Source: Salinisphaera dokdonensis (GTDB taxonomy: Bacteria; Pseudomonadota; Gammaproteobacteria; Nevskiales; Salinisphaeraceae). Taken from it: a DNA stretch of 64,000 nucleotides. Within the stretch, counting starts at the first letter, position 1. Every line of letters begins with the position of its first letter. The position numbers and the translations under genes were made by a program. This document shows positions 16,765-24,995 of the stretch, one piece after another. The notes beneath the pieces were generated by a model that had not been told where the DNA came from, searched no databases, and saw only the letters and a list, made by a program, of their open reading frames with translations. The stretch is from assembly GCF_040361215.1 (NCBI RefSeq), contig NZ_APND01000002.1, positions 62,001 through 126,000 of the forward strand, given 5' to 3'.

Positions 16765-18983
16765 ACGCGTACCGCCTGGGATGGAGGCCGCCGCACCAGG
16801 GCTCCCGGACGGTGACGCAGTTGCGTCGCTGTCGTCTTTCCGACCTGGTAAACATGCGCCACTAGTTGCCACGGGCATTCGAGGTCGGCGCAGTCAGCCA
16901 GCCAGAATTCGGCTGTGTTGAGATACGAACGAACCGTCTCGTCCGGGCTGGCATGGCCGAGCACCTCGCTCGTGGTGGTCAATGCAAACGGCGAATTGGG
17001 GTGGCACGCGAGCGCCTGCTGAATCGTCGCGATTCGCGCAGGTTCGAACCACGGGTGGCGCGGCGACCAGATAATCCTTCTTGGCGCGATTCGATCGGAG
17101 CGGAGTACGTTCAGCAGGTGCATCGCAAAAGCATGTCGCAGCGCATGCAGCCTTATGGTCGGGTCACCCGAGACCCGACGCAGCGTTAATCGAATCGGCC
17201 CAAACAGGCCGTTGGCGGTATAAGGACGATTCGTGGCGCCCGGCTTTCCAATGAGCGGGGTGTCATGCGTACCGGTCACATCGATGCGCGTCTTTCGCCA
17301 ATGCAATAGCGCTCGCCGCTCGCGGTCGTCCAGGAACACACCGGCGGGAATCGTCCGCGTGCCATTTTTCGTTTTGATGGTCCCGAATTTGTTGTCGGCG
17401 ACCTCAATCGCCAGCGTTTCGTCGCCGATAATTTGATCGACGCACAGACGCGCTACCTCCCCAGCCCGCAACCCACATCGATACACCAGTGTCAGCGCTA
17501 ACCATCGCTGGAACGCGCGTTGCCTACCCAGGTCTGTGAATGATTTCGGGGCCGCTATGATCTCGCGTGCTTCAATGAATTCACGTTCGCTGACGTACTG
17601 CGGATGACGAGTGTGGGTTTTGTAAGCAAAACAGTCGGCGCCGTCCGGCGAGCCGCCGACTTTCAGCGGGTTGATCGATAATTTGAGCGCGAACTGCAGA
17701 AATCGCGCGAGCGAGCGGATGGCACTGACCACTACCCGGTCGTCGCTGCGTTGCCGCACTACCAGACTATAGGCACGGAGCAATCGTTCATGGATTGCCA
17801 CCGGTTCGCGCCAGTCGAACCCCTCGTGCGGCGGGATCACAGCTATGAGCGCAGGAACCAATTCGCGCCAGTAATCGTGCAATGTTTTCACTCTCAGTGG
17901 CTTCGAGTAAGGCGGGGCGCCACTGGCAAGCGCGCCCAGCCACTCGATGATTTTTGCCTCCCAGACTGGCGCCTCCGCCCGCAGCTGGCGAATGTTGTCT
18001 GCGAGCGCTTCACTGTGAGAGCGCTCGGCCGCATCAGTGCGTAGGGCCTGATCGAGGATCGCGGCAACCTCACGCAATGCCGTCGGCCATACCATCCGCA
18101 GAGCCAGTGATTGCTCGGCCGGGCCAGGGATCGATAAGGTTGAACTCACCTTCTCGTCGAGCAACATTTTGAAACGGGGTGACGGCACTGACGCCGGCTG
18201 CAACTTGTCGGTCGCCACCGCTGCACACAACCCGCCGTATTCCAACGCGAGGCGCTCGCGCAGGGCATTAACGTATTCGCTCCACCGACTAATCGGCGGA
18301 TTCTGTTGGCTGAGTTTCAATGCGGCGTCGAGCCTGTCGTACAGCCACACGCCGGCGACGCGGCGATCGCGTGCTCGAGAGATCCGATCAAACGCCGGCC
18401 TCGCCATTTCGATAAGCGTGACCGTCAGACCACTGAGCAGTACCCGTCGACCATGTCGTCGCAAATCCAGCGTGCGGGCACCGTCGTCGCGCGCCACATC
18501 CACCCATGCGAGATCCCCCGCATGCTGCGCTCCGTCGCGGATAGCGCGCAGCGCTCGCAGAATCAGTCGCGCGTCGAGAAGCCCATCGTTGCGTGACAGG
18601 CTGTAAATGACCCACCCCATCGAGGCTCGCTGGCCCCCATCGCCACACTCGGGTAGACAACTCGCGGCACGGGCGTCCAGCAACTCCAATGCGATCTGGC
18701 GAGAACGCGTGTTGTAATCCCAACGACGTTGGGCGCGCGCGGAAATAACCTCCGGGAAAAGCTCGATATGCCCTCGCCCCGTCGCGTTCCAGCGTTCGAT
18801 CTTTTGGTTGAGTGCGACCACCACTGCCGCGTAATGCTCGATATCGGCCTGACAGCCTTCGGTAATCGCATCGCCCAGACGACTCCGGATCGCATCCGTA
18901 TCGTCCAATTCACCCCGTATCCATTCCGGTGCGTGCGCCTGGAGGTATCGATCGACCTCGGCTTCTAAATCCAATGTGCCCAT
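16761..18983 (-). CDS. Large tyrosine recombinase of recombinase trio 1
   Basis: The 740-residue protein has a long N-terminal region (about 430 residues) of unknown fold and a C-terminal tyrosine recombinase domain. All catalytic boxes are visible: CGLRAGEVARL (first Arg), HALRHAFAM (HxxR), and LGHASPDETVRSYLNTAEF (third His and probable Tyr nucleophile). About 60 residues separate HxxR from the GH box, more than in ordinary integrases. The same is true of the homologue at 39438-41771, with which it shares the GHxSPxxTxxxYxxTxE pattern. It starts 3 bp after the stop of the preceding gene. It is probably the strand-exchanging member of a multi-recombinase mobile element, analogous in layout to Tn554-type or gamma-mobile-trio modules. 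Confidence 0.75.
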   Translation of the reverse strand: MGTLDLEAEVDRYLQAHAPEWIRGELDDTDAIRSRLGDAITEGCQADIEHYAAVVVALNQKIERWNATGRGHIELFPEVISARAQRRWDYNTRSRQIALELLDARAASCLPECGDGGQRASMGWVIYSLSRNDGLLDARLILRALRAIRDGAQHAGDLAWVDVARDDGARTLDLRRHGRRVLLSGLTVTLIEMARPAFDRISRARDRRVAGVWLYDRLDAALKLSQQNPPISRWSEYVNALRERLALEYGGLCAAVATDKLQPASVPSPRFKMLLDEKVSSTLSIPGPAEQSLALRMVWPTALREVAAILDQALRTDAAERSHSEALADNIRQLRAEAPVWEAKIIEWLGALASGAPPYSKPLRVKTLHDYWRELVPALIAVIPPHEGFDWREPVAIHERLLRAYSLVVRQRSDDRVVVSAIRSLARFLQFALKLSINPLKVGGSPDGADCFAYKTHTRHPQYVSEREFIEAREIIAAPKSFTDLGRQRAFQRWLALTLVYRCGLRAGEVARLCVDQIIGDETLAIEVADNKFGTIKTKNGTRTIPAGVFLDDRERRALLHWRKTRIDVTGTHDTPLIGKPGATNRPYTANGLFGPIRLTLRRVSGDPTIRLHALRHAFAMHLLNVLRSDRIAPRRIIWSPRHPWFEPARIATIQQALACHPNSPFALTTTSEVLGHASPDETVRSYLNTAEFWLADCADLECPWQLVAHVYQVGKTTATQLRHRPGALVRRPPSQAVRV

Positions 18984-18986
18984 GGG

Positions 18987-21548
18987 TCAACCTACCCGAC
19001 GCGGTATGACCCGCCAGCCCAGGGCACGCAGCTTCTCGTCGACCGCCTTCGCCATCGACTGCAAAACGGGCCGAATAGGCATTGTGGCCGTAGGCGCCGC
19101 CACATCGCGCCCGTGAACCTGATGCCCCATCCACGCGTCGATCTCGTACTGAAAAAATCCCTTGTCGTTTAGGAATGTGCGTAGAGCCGACCGAAAACCG
19201 TTTCGCTGCATCTGGGTGTAGGTCAGCAAGTCGCGCGGCCGAAGGGTGTACCCACCGGCTGTCGCGGATCCGCCCGTCGAGTCGTCGAGCGCACAGATAC
19301 CCGGCTCGCGAGCACGCATGAACGTGCGCGCCTGCGCACGTGCTTTTGGCAACCGCGTCGGCGGGGCGTGCCAACAGCGCCACCCCGGATTCGAGGACAT
19401 CGCCGCCCAACGCTGCTGTAGCTGGCGCAGCGCTTCGACCTGATCCAGCAATAACCGCGGCATCACCAGTGCGCGCGCCATAGAAAAATCATCAGAATCT
19501 TTATCTGAACACACGATTGGCTGACGCGAACCGGCATACAGACGCGCCTCCAGCATCGGTAAGCCATGCGGCCGACACCCGGTGGCCGCGAGGAACATCG
19601 CGCCGGTGTATTGCACCAGCCGATCATGGGCGCTGCGCCACAACAAGGGCTGATCCAGATCAGCAGAAGCATCAAGCGCGGTGTTCACATAAAAGTCAGC
19701 CGCTAGCCTTTGGGTTTCCTGCAATGGGACTCGACGGCTACCGATCGCCGGATCGATAGGCGGCCGACTCGCATCGCCGATACGGTCGGCAGCACGCTCG
19801 GGTAGTAGGCCTGCGAGCGTTTCTTCCAATGGTCGCAGCGCCTCGGCATGTGCCCTGCGGTAGGATTCGGACGTGACCGCGGTATAGGCGATTGCGTTCT
19901 GGACCACGATCGACGAGCGCCCTGTGAGCCATTTAGCGTGAGTCACCGCGTCTGCAGTGCCCGTGATGAGCCGCCGCCACAGGAAGTGCTCCAGGGCGCC
20001 GGCCTGGGCCAAACCGCCTATATCCCTGCACGTCTCAGCTAATGCGTCAGTCCACCATGTGCGCCACACGCGCCGATCCAATTTCAACCACGGAAAGATG
20101 GAAGCCCCCTCTGGGGGGGCAGCATTAGACGAGGACAGGACAGCCCCCAGGCACCTCGGCATCGAAACACATGCGAAATCGGCCGTCGGCGATTGCCGGT
20201 CAGCGAGTCCATGCGGAGCGGCGGGCATTTCGACACGCGAACACCGCAGCCCGATCCACCCTCCCCCAATATCCACGGTGATCGGCCGCTCCCTTATCGG
20301 CTCATGCCAATCAAGGGCGATTCTGGTCCGCACGACCTCGCCGAATGATCGCCCGGTCATCAGTATCATGACGGTGACTGCCAGCAGCCGGCACTCACGC
20401 CTAGAGGCTCGGTCTCCGCTCTCTATCCTGCGATGCAGGCGGGCGATCGTGATCGCTGCCTGCGCCTCGGTCAGATGTCCCACGCCAGGCGCCAGACCGA
20501 GCCGATTCGCGCGCGCTATGGCTTGTTGTTGCCACCGACAATTGAAATTTATATCGCTGCGTCGATACGCGCCGGTACGGTAAGCCCCGCCCTGACTGAG
20601 GGCATAGCCGGCGTGCGTTCGTCCGTCATACGGCGCATCGATATCGATATCCGATGGCCGCTCTGGCGGGTAAAAAACCCGACAACCGCGTGAGCCGGTG
20701 CCTCCAGCGCCGCCCGGCCCCACCCACGAAACAACGGGTTGCGGCGGCCGAGCCTCAATATCGCTATCATCAGATTGCGCATTGATATCACCGCCGTCGC
20801 TACCGCCGCGCCGGCCGGAACCCGAGCGCTCGACCAGTTCGCGCTGGTCGCGGGCGTATGCGATGGCCTGACAGAGATTCTCGATATGGCCGGCCGCCCG
20901 CTTTCGCAGATCGCCCTGCAATCGCCGCCTGGAATCCCTCAACCGCTGGCTCGCATCGCCTAGTTCCGCGACCATGGCAGGTAGAACGGCCGTCGCATTC
21001 TGAACATCGGCGCGCGCGTAGAACCGCAGCGATACCAGCCAGCGCACATCATGGGAACCGGCACGCAGCTCCATTCGAAATTTAGCGACAGCTGCCACGA
21101 TCTGAGCCTGCAGAAGCGCAAATCGCCGTTTTTCCAGAACCTTGTCGCCCTGATGCACCGCCGCGGCGAGCGGATAGTCGCCCATTTCACCGTACAGGCG
21201 GTCGAGGTTTGCGACCAGATCCGGGCCGAGGTCTGCGTACTCGGGCTGCTGGCTTATCGCCTCGACCGCGATTTTCCAGGCGCGCGCTATCGCCGGGAAT
21301 TCATCTACCCGGGCCCATGCCTCAGCCGTCAGAATCTGTGGCCATCGATCCACGATGGCGATCAAATGTCGGATCGTGATCGGTAGATCCCGCGCACTCG
21401 GATTCATCGGAAATAGTTCAAAGAAAAGATCCACCTGCGTCCGAGACAGCGCCATATCGCTGCGTACTGATGCGTAGCTTCGAGAGAGGAGCTCGGCTCG
21501 CGTTGGGTCGGGATGACCCTCGAATCCCCTATCTCCCGCGTCACTCAT
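18987..21548 (-). CDS. Large integrase-like protein of recombinase trio 1
   Basis: This 853-residue protein is homologous to the 823-residue protein at 41771-44242. Its C-terminal part keeps an integrase-like outline: AATGCRPHGLPML (first Arg), QRNGFRSAL (HxxR with Asn in place of His) and WMGHQVHG (GH box). No Tyr follows the GH box, so it looks catalytically incomplete and may be a structural or DNA-binding partner. The N-terminal 400 residues are helical with no recognised domain. I start at 21548 (MSDAGDRG), which overlaps the upstream stop as ATGAGTGA. An in-frame start 45 bp upstream is possible. Confidence 0.7.
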   Translation of the reverse strand: MSDAGDRGFEGHPDPTRAELLSRSYASVRSDMALSRTQVDLFFELFPMNPSARDLPITIRHLIAIVDRWPQILTAEAWARVDEFPAIARAWKIAVEAISQQPEYADLGPDLVANLDRLYGEMGDYPLAAAVHQGDKVLEKRRFALLQAQIVAAVAKFRMELRAGSHDVRWLVSLRFYARADVQNATAVLPAMVAELGDASQRLRDSRRRLQGDLRKRAAGHIENLCQAIAYARDQRELVERSGSGRRGGSDGGDINAQSDDSDIEARPPQPVVSWVGPGGAGGTGSRGCRVFYPPERPSDIDIDAPYDGRTHAGYALSQGGAYRTGAYRRSDINFNCRWQQQAIARANRLGLAPGVGHLTEAQAAITIARLHRRIESGDRASRRECRLLAVTVMILMTGRSFGEVVRTRIALDWHEPIRERPITVDIGGGWIGLRCSRVEMPAAPHGLADRQSPTADFACVSMPRCLGAVLSSSNAAPPEGASIFPWLKLDRRVWRTWWTDALAETCRDIGGLAQAGALEHFLWRRLITGTADAVTHAKWLTGRSSIVVQNAIAYTAVTSESYRRAHAEALRPLEETLAGLLPERAADRIGDASRPPIDPAIGSRRVPLQETQRLAADFYVNTALDASADLDQPLLWRSAHDRLVQYTGAMFLAATGCRPHGLPMLEARLYAGSRQPIVCSDKDSDDFSMARALVMPRLLLDQVEALRQLQQRWAAMSSNPGWRCWHAPPTRLPKARAQARTFMRAREPGICALDDSTGGSATAGGYTLRPRDLLTYTQMQRNGFRSALRTFLNDKGFFQYEIDAWMGHQVHGRDVAAPTATMPIRPVLQSMAKAVDEKLRALGWRVIPRRVG

Positions 21549-22401
21549 CCCCAGCCTCCGGGCCGAGTGATTGCGGCCGTTTAGGCCCGCCACGCCGGCG
21601 CGGCGCGAGTCCTGACGGGCGAATTCCCAACGCGCGCTCCCATGCCGAAATCGAACCCAGAGAGCTGAGGTGCGCCACGCGCTGGATGTAATAGCCGATA
21701 CAGCCGCTGAGCTGCCTGCGCGTGGGCAACGGCTCGAAAATCAGCCATCCAGCGAGTTCGTGCTCGAGGGCCGCCTCGATCGGCCCCGTATCCACCAGGG
21801 CTGGGACGCACTCGCCGCGTAGATAGCGCCGCGCGAGGCACCAAGATCTGATGTTGCCGGTCACGACGTACGGCGGTCCCACGCGCCGCCCCGTAGCCTC
21901 GACCAGGGGTGGATGCGCTTGCAGATACCGACGGACACGCCGGCGTATATGCTCCGACCGCTCGAGATGCTGACCATGAATAGCCAGCGCAGCCTCGGCA
22001 TGGCCGCGGGCCCGGTACTCGGGATGCAGATCGACGATATCGGCGACCGCCACGATGAGTAGCGTCGGAGTTTTGGAATTGTCTGCGCACATTGAGAGAA
22101 ACTCTTTTGTTGAACCTCGTCTCTCTAAAGCGGTGGCGCGACAACCGATTTGCCCCCAATCACGAACTTTTTTGCAAATAATTTTCCTGCGCGGCAGATG
22201 AGCGTGCGTAACCCGACCCGCGACCCGGCGCGATGACACACTCGTCAGGCCATCAGTAAATACCCTCGGACCCCGATCGGCCCCTGGGCGCGAGCGCCGT
22301 CGCTGCCCATTGATCGCCCCGAGGACAAACCAAAGAAACTGATCCGCGTGTAGCGGGATTTCGAGAAAAAGCGAGGCAGGGGAATCTACGGGGTTTGGCA
22401 T
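21541..22401 (-). CDS. ParB-like small protein of recombinase trio 1
   Basis: The C-terminal part resembles a ParB/Srx-type domain: TLLIVAVADIVDLHPEYRA, then YVVTGNIRSWCLARRYL and VPALVDTG. A related protein, 199 residues long, heads the second trio at 44229 and has the matching RIISGLRTW and IPVVVVRG. I place the start at 22401 (MPNPVD) because both trio leaders are conserved up to a matching ATG-MPN start. The first 100 residues look poorly coding, however, and an ATG at 22092 giving 183 residues is a serious alternative. It overlaps the next gene by 8 bp. It may bind the element ends or the nearby repeats. Confidence 0.6.
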   Translation of the reverse strand: MPNPVDSPASLFLEIPLHADQFLWFVLGAINGQRRRSRPGADRGPRVFTDGLTSVSSRRVAGRVTHAHLPRRKIICKKVRDWGQIGCRATALERRGSTKEFLSMCADNSKTPTLLIVAVADIVDLHPEYRARGHAEAALAIHGQHLERSEHIRRRVRRYLQAHPPLVEATGRRVGPPYVVTGNIRSWCLARRYLRGECVPALVDTGPIEAALEHELAGWLIFEPLPTRRQLSGCIGYYIQRVAHLSSLGSISAWERALGIRPSGLAPRRRGGPKRPQSLGPEAGDE

Positions 22402-22500
22402 GGCGAAGACCATGTTGGTGGCTCTCACCCCATGAAAGCGCTCGCAGAGGAGTGTTTCGGCCCGGATTCACCCGAATTTTCTACGACAATGGTCGTATGC
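22402..22500 (-). promoter_or_regulatory. Conserved leader of recombinase trio 1
   Basis: Read on the minus strand, this stretch matches the leader of the second trio (44829-44930). Shared blocks include GTCGTAG against GTCGCAG, an A-run, GGGCC, CTCCTC, and GGGGTGAGAGCC against GGGGTGAAAGCC just before the start codon. An inverted repeat, TACGAC-AATG-GTCGTA, lies at its upstream end (about 22481-22498). It could be a promoter with operator, a recombinase binding site, or both. Confidence 0.55.
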
Positions 22501-22538
22501 CCGATAAGGCGACCCTATAAAACGCCGCTTTCCCCTTA

Positions 22539-22735
22539 TTTACTAAGCCTTACGAGCGTTCGGCGAACCCGTCACCGGATGCGCATGTCGTACAGGCGGC
22601 GCCGAAAATCGCCACCCTGTCCTCGCGCCAAACGGCACGACGGGCTCTGCACAGGCCGCAAACGCGCGTGCGCCGTCGCCGGCTGCCATGTGCGTTCGCA
22701 CCACAAAACCTGATCTGCGTATTCCATAGATCACT
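22539..22735 (+). repeat. Palindromic repeat array A (about 3 degenerate units)
   Basis: At least two clear units and one decayed unit repeat every 67-68 bp. The cores TCTGC start at 22646 and 22714. Each is preceded by a degenerate ACACAACC-like block and followed by a partly complementary arm. The array aligns in the same orientation, spacer sequence included, with the better preserved array at 24549-24840 (for example CTCTGCACAGGCCGCA and the following CGCGTGCGCCGT). It lies upstream of recombinase trio 1 and of a 30-residue membrane-peptide gene. Confidence 0.7.
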
Positions 22736-22860
22736 GCTGCGCGCGGCGGGCCGTCCGCCCGCACGCGGGCCGCGGTCCTATGTTCGACGATTTTTCAATA
22801 GCGGACGCGGTTGGGTTATCATCGCTGCTAGGCAGCGGACACTTCGGCTGGAGAACAAAC

Positions 22861-22953
22861 ATGCTCGAGACTTTCAACAACATCGCAATTCCAACCGTGA
22901 TCGTTGTCAACGTCATCGCGCTTGCCTGGGCCGTGTACAAGATCACGCACTGA
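22861..22953 (+). CDS. 30-residue single-span membrane peptide
   Basis: A 30-codon frame encodes MLETFNNIAIPTVIVVNVIA followed by LAWAVYKITH. It has a hydrophobic span and a short basic tail. A GGAG ribosome-binding site sits 8 nt before the ATG, and a TATCAT sequence about 45 bp upstream could be a -10 element. It is similar in size and layout, though not in sequence, to the tandem peptides at 15164 and 15300. Like them it lies close to a gene for an HTH/MbcA-like protein. Function unknown; a toxin-like or regulatory membrane peptide is possible. Confidence 0.5.
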   Translation: MLETFNNIAIPTVIVVNVIALAWAVYKITH

Positions 22954-23378
22954 CCTAGAGCGGAAACCCGGCCGGTGCGGCCCAATTTCCGTGCCTCTCG
23001 TTCATGCACAGGTTCGGACTCTGGGGACCGTCTCAATAATCTAGCGCGGCGTTCGCGGTGCGTGGCTAACGGGGATGTATCCTGACAAGGCCTCCTTCGC
23101 CGGCGGTACGAGTTGGCTGTCACACCAAGCGACATTCACCCGGTCTCGTTCGCAGCCTCAAGTGCGAGGGAGTGTTTGAGCCGTTCGACAGCAGGACAAG
23201 GGGCGCTCCGCCACGGAACAATCCGGGGCCCGATTCTTTTACACGCCTAAATCCACCCATCCTGCCCGCCGTTCTTATTCGGGTAAGGTCGCAGCTCTTC
23301 GATTGACGCTTTACACTTTTGACATCAGTCGGAATTGGTGGACACTAATCGTGTGAGTCGTTCAGACAGGGCTAGGTC
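22954..23378. other. Intergenic region upstream of HTH copy 2
   Basis: About 425 bp without a convincing gene. A weak inverted repeat (GGAAA ... TTTCC) lies just after the membrane-peptide stop and may help end its transcript. A TTGACA at 23319-23324 followed about 17 nt later by ACACTA could be a weak promoter for the HTH gene. Nothing else was recognised. Confidence 0.35.
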
Positions 23379-24350
23379 GTGGATTCCAAAAGTCGAGAAG
23401 ATCGGATAGATACACTGGCGACCTGGCTCGCGGCCAACATGAGAACGCTAGACCGTCAGCATCAAACTGAACTCGGTCAGTTCCTAATCTCTCTCACGAC
23501 GAAGTATCTGGACGCATCGACCCGGCCGGGCGAGCCCAGTGCTCGTATGAACGAGCCGAGTCCCGGCGCAACCACGCACGCGACCCAGCCTCGGCCCCAG
23601 GCGCACATGGGCACGCACCCGGCTCGCAACACGCAGGCGGTCAGCTCCCACGCCCGAAAGCGCTCTTCACACGCGTTCCGCGGCACATCGGATCGCGAAT
23701 CAGAACAAGTCGAGCTGAGCGCGCCACTGCGACAGTTTTTCTCCATTCGTGACAACGGACTGCAGCAAAACTATCCCGACGCTTCGGCCGCGGGAACGAC
23801 GCTCTCAGCACAGGCGCTACGGGTACGCATCGATGCAGCAATCGCGAGAATGCTTGCATGGGCACACTCGCAATCCGAGACAGACACGCGCCTGCAGCGG
23901 GGCGCGCCGGATGACGACCCGGACGATATCCTGTCACATGGGCAGGCACTTGAGATGCTGTATCAACGGGCGAGCGTGCCTGCGAAAGAGGAGACTGCCG
24001 GGGAGGAGATGCTCAGCGGGCAGATGATGGGCGATTATCTGGGTACGTCGCGCCAAACGATCAACACGCGATATCTGCAGGGTACGATCATCGGCCTGTC
24101 TCGTGAGGTCGGCGGTCGCGTGTATCCGAAAACCCAGTTCCACGAGGATGGAACGCCTCGCGGGCCTGTCTGGCTTGAAGGCCTGAACGCCGTAGTCAAC
24201 GTGCACGGCAATAGCTGGGCCGCGTGGATCTGGCTCAACACTCCGAAGGACGAACTGAACGGCGAATCCGCCCTGGATCGATTGCGTTCCGGCAACGTCC
24301 AAGTCGTTAAGGCAGCCCTGGGGCGTGAACAGGACGGCGCCTTTAGCTAA
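23379..24350 (+). CDS. HTH protein with MbcA/ParS (DUF2384)-like C-terminus, copy 2
   Basis: This 323-residue protein is a full-length paralogue of the protein at 14137. The N-termini align (LATWLAANM against LATWVEAEF), the polar middle is variable, and the C-terminal half is strongly conserved. The conserved parts are the helix-turn-helix MGDYLGTSRQTINTRYLQG, then IIGLSREVGGRVYPKTQF and AWIWLNTPKDELNGESALD. It starts at a GTG with an AGGGCTAGG purine-rich region upstream. The C-terminus resembles MbcA/ParS toxin-binding domains, but no toxin of the RES or ADP-ribosyl class is next to it. Palindromic repeat arrays lie on both sides, so a DNA-binding role at those repeats is an attractive inference. 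Confidence 0.7.
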   Translation: MDSKSREDRIDTLATWLAANMRTLDRQHQTELGQFLISLTTKYLDASTRPGEPSARMNEPSPGATTHATQPRPQAHMGTHPARNTQAVSSHARKRSSHAFRGTSDRESEQVELSAPLRQFFSIRDNGLQQNYPDASAAGTTLSAQALRVRIDAAIARMLAWAHSQSETDTRLQRGAPDDDPDDILSHGQALEMLYQRASVPAKEETAGEEMLSGQMMGDYLGTSRQTINTRYLQGTIIGLSREVGGRVYPKTQFHEDGTPRGPVWLEGLNAVVNVHGNSWAAWIWLNTPKDELNGESALDRLRSGNVQVVKAALGREQDGAFS

Positions 24351-24548
24351 TGCCCATTTCGGATGCGCGTGCTGCGCAAACTTGTGACCGCCTGCACTTG
24401 CGCGCGCCCGACGTACTCGTACCAGGCAACTTTTAGACTCGGCCGAACACTTGCCGCGCCCGCGATAACAACCGTTTATCGGACGTTACTTTTTCTTTAG
24501 TTACTTAGGCTTACAGACATACGGCAGGCGCGTCACTGGACGCACGAG

Positions 24549-24845
24549 AACACAACCCCATCTGCGTATCTCGCAGATGCGACGCCGAAAGCGCCACCCT
24601 CTCCCCGCCCCAAACAACACAACCAGATCTGCACAGGCCGCAGACGCGCGTGCGCCGTGGCCGGCGGACGTGCGCTTTCGCACAACACAACCGAACCTGC
24701 GCATTCCACAGGTCACGAGCGCCCATCTAACTCGCTCAGTCGCTAGCCAGAACACAACCGTGTCTGCTGCCGGTACAGATCACCGGAGTTAATTGATCGA
24801 CAGTTCCTGCTGGCGCAACACAGTCCGCCCTGCTTGATTGACCGA
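24549..24845 (+). repeat. Palindromic repeat array B (4 good units plus 1 degenerate, 67-bp period)
   Basis: The 9-mer AACACAACC occurs at 24549, 24616, 24684 and 24751, and a degenerate copy (AACACAGTCC) at 24817. The period is 67, 68, 67 and 66 bp. In each of the four good units the 9-mer is followed 3 nt later by a palindrome: ATCTGCG/CGCAGAT, TCTGC/GCAGA, CCTG/CAGG and TCTG/CAGA around a short loop. The third to fifth units diverge in the spacer. The layout suggests iterated protein-binding sites or tandem structured RNAs rather than coding DNA. Confidence 0.75.
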
Positions 24846-24995
24846 AAACTCGCGAAGATAACGGGCGTCTTCGCGCTGATCGACGGGACGACACGGGCTC
24901 TCTATCGCCGCGCTCGCAGACTGCAATCTGCCGAGCGTTTCAGCGGTCGGCGAAATCCGTGCTTCGCGACGCCGGCGTAACGCGGCTAAAGCTGA

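Noticed and set aside
17040..17062. tRNA-like GGTTCGAACC sequence
   Set aside because: It is inside the coding region of the 740-residue recombinase and no cloverleaf could be built around it.
24549..24845. CRISPR array
   Set aside because: Units are degenerate, the spacer DNA is shared with array A, and no cas genes are present.
24549..24845. Type III toxin-antitoxin RNA repeats
   Set aside because: Tandem repeats would fit, but no ToxN-like gene of about 170 codons follows.
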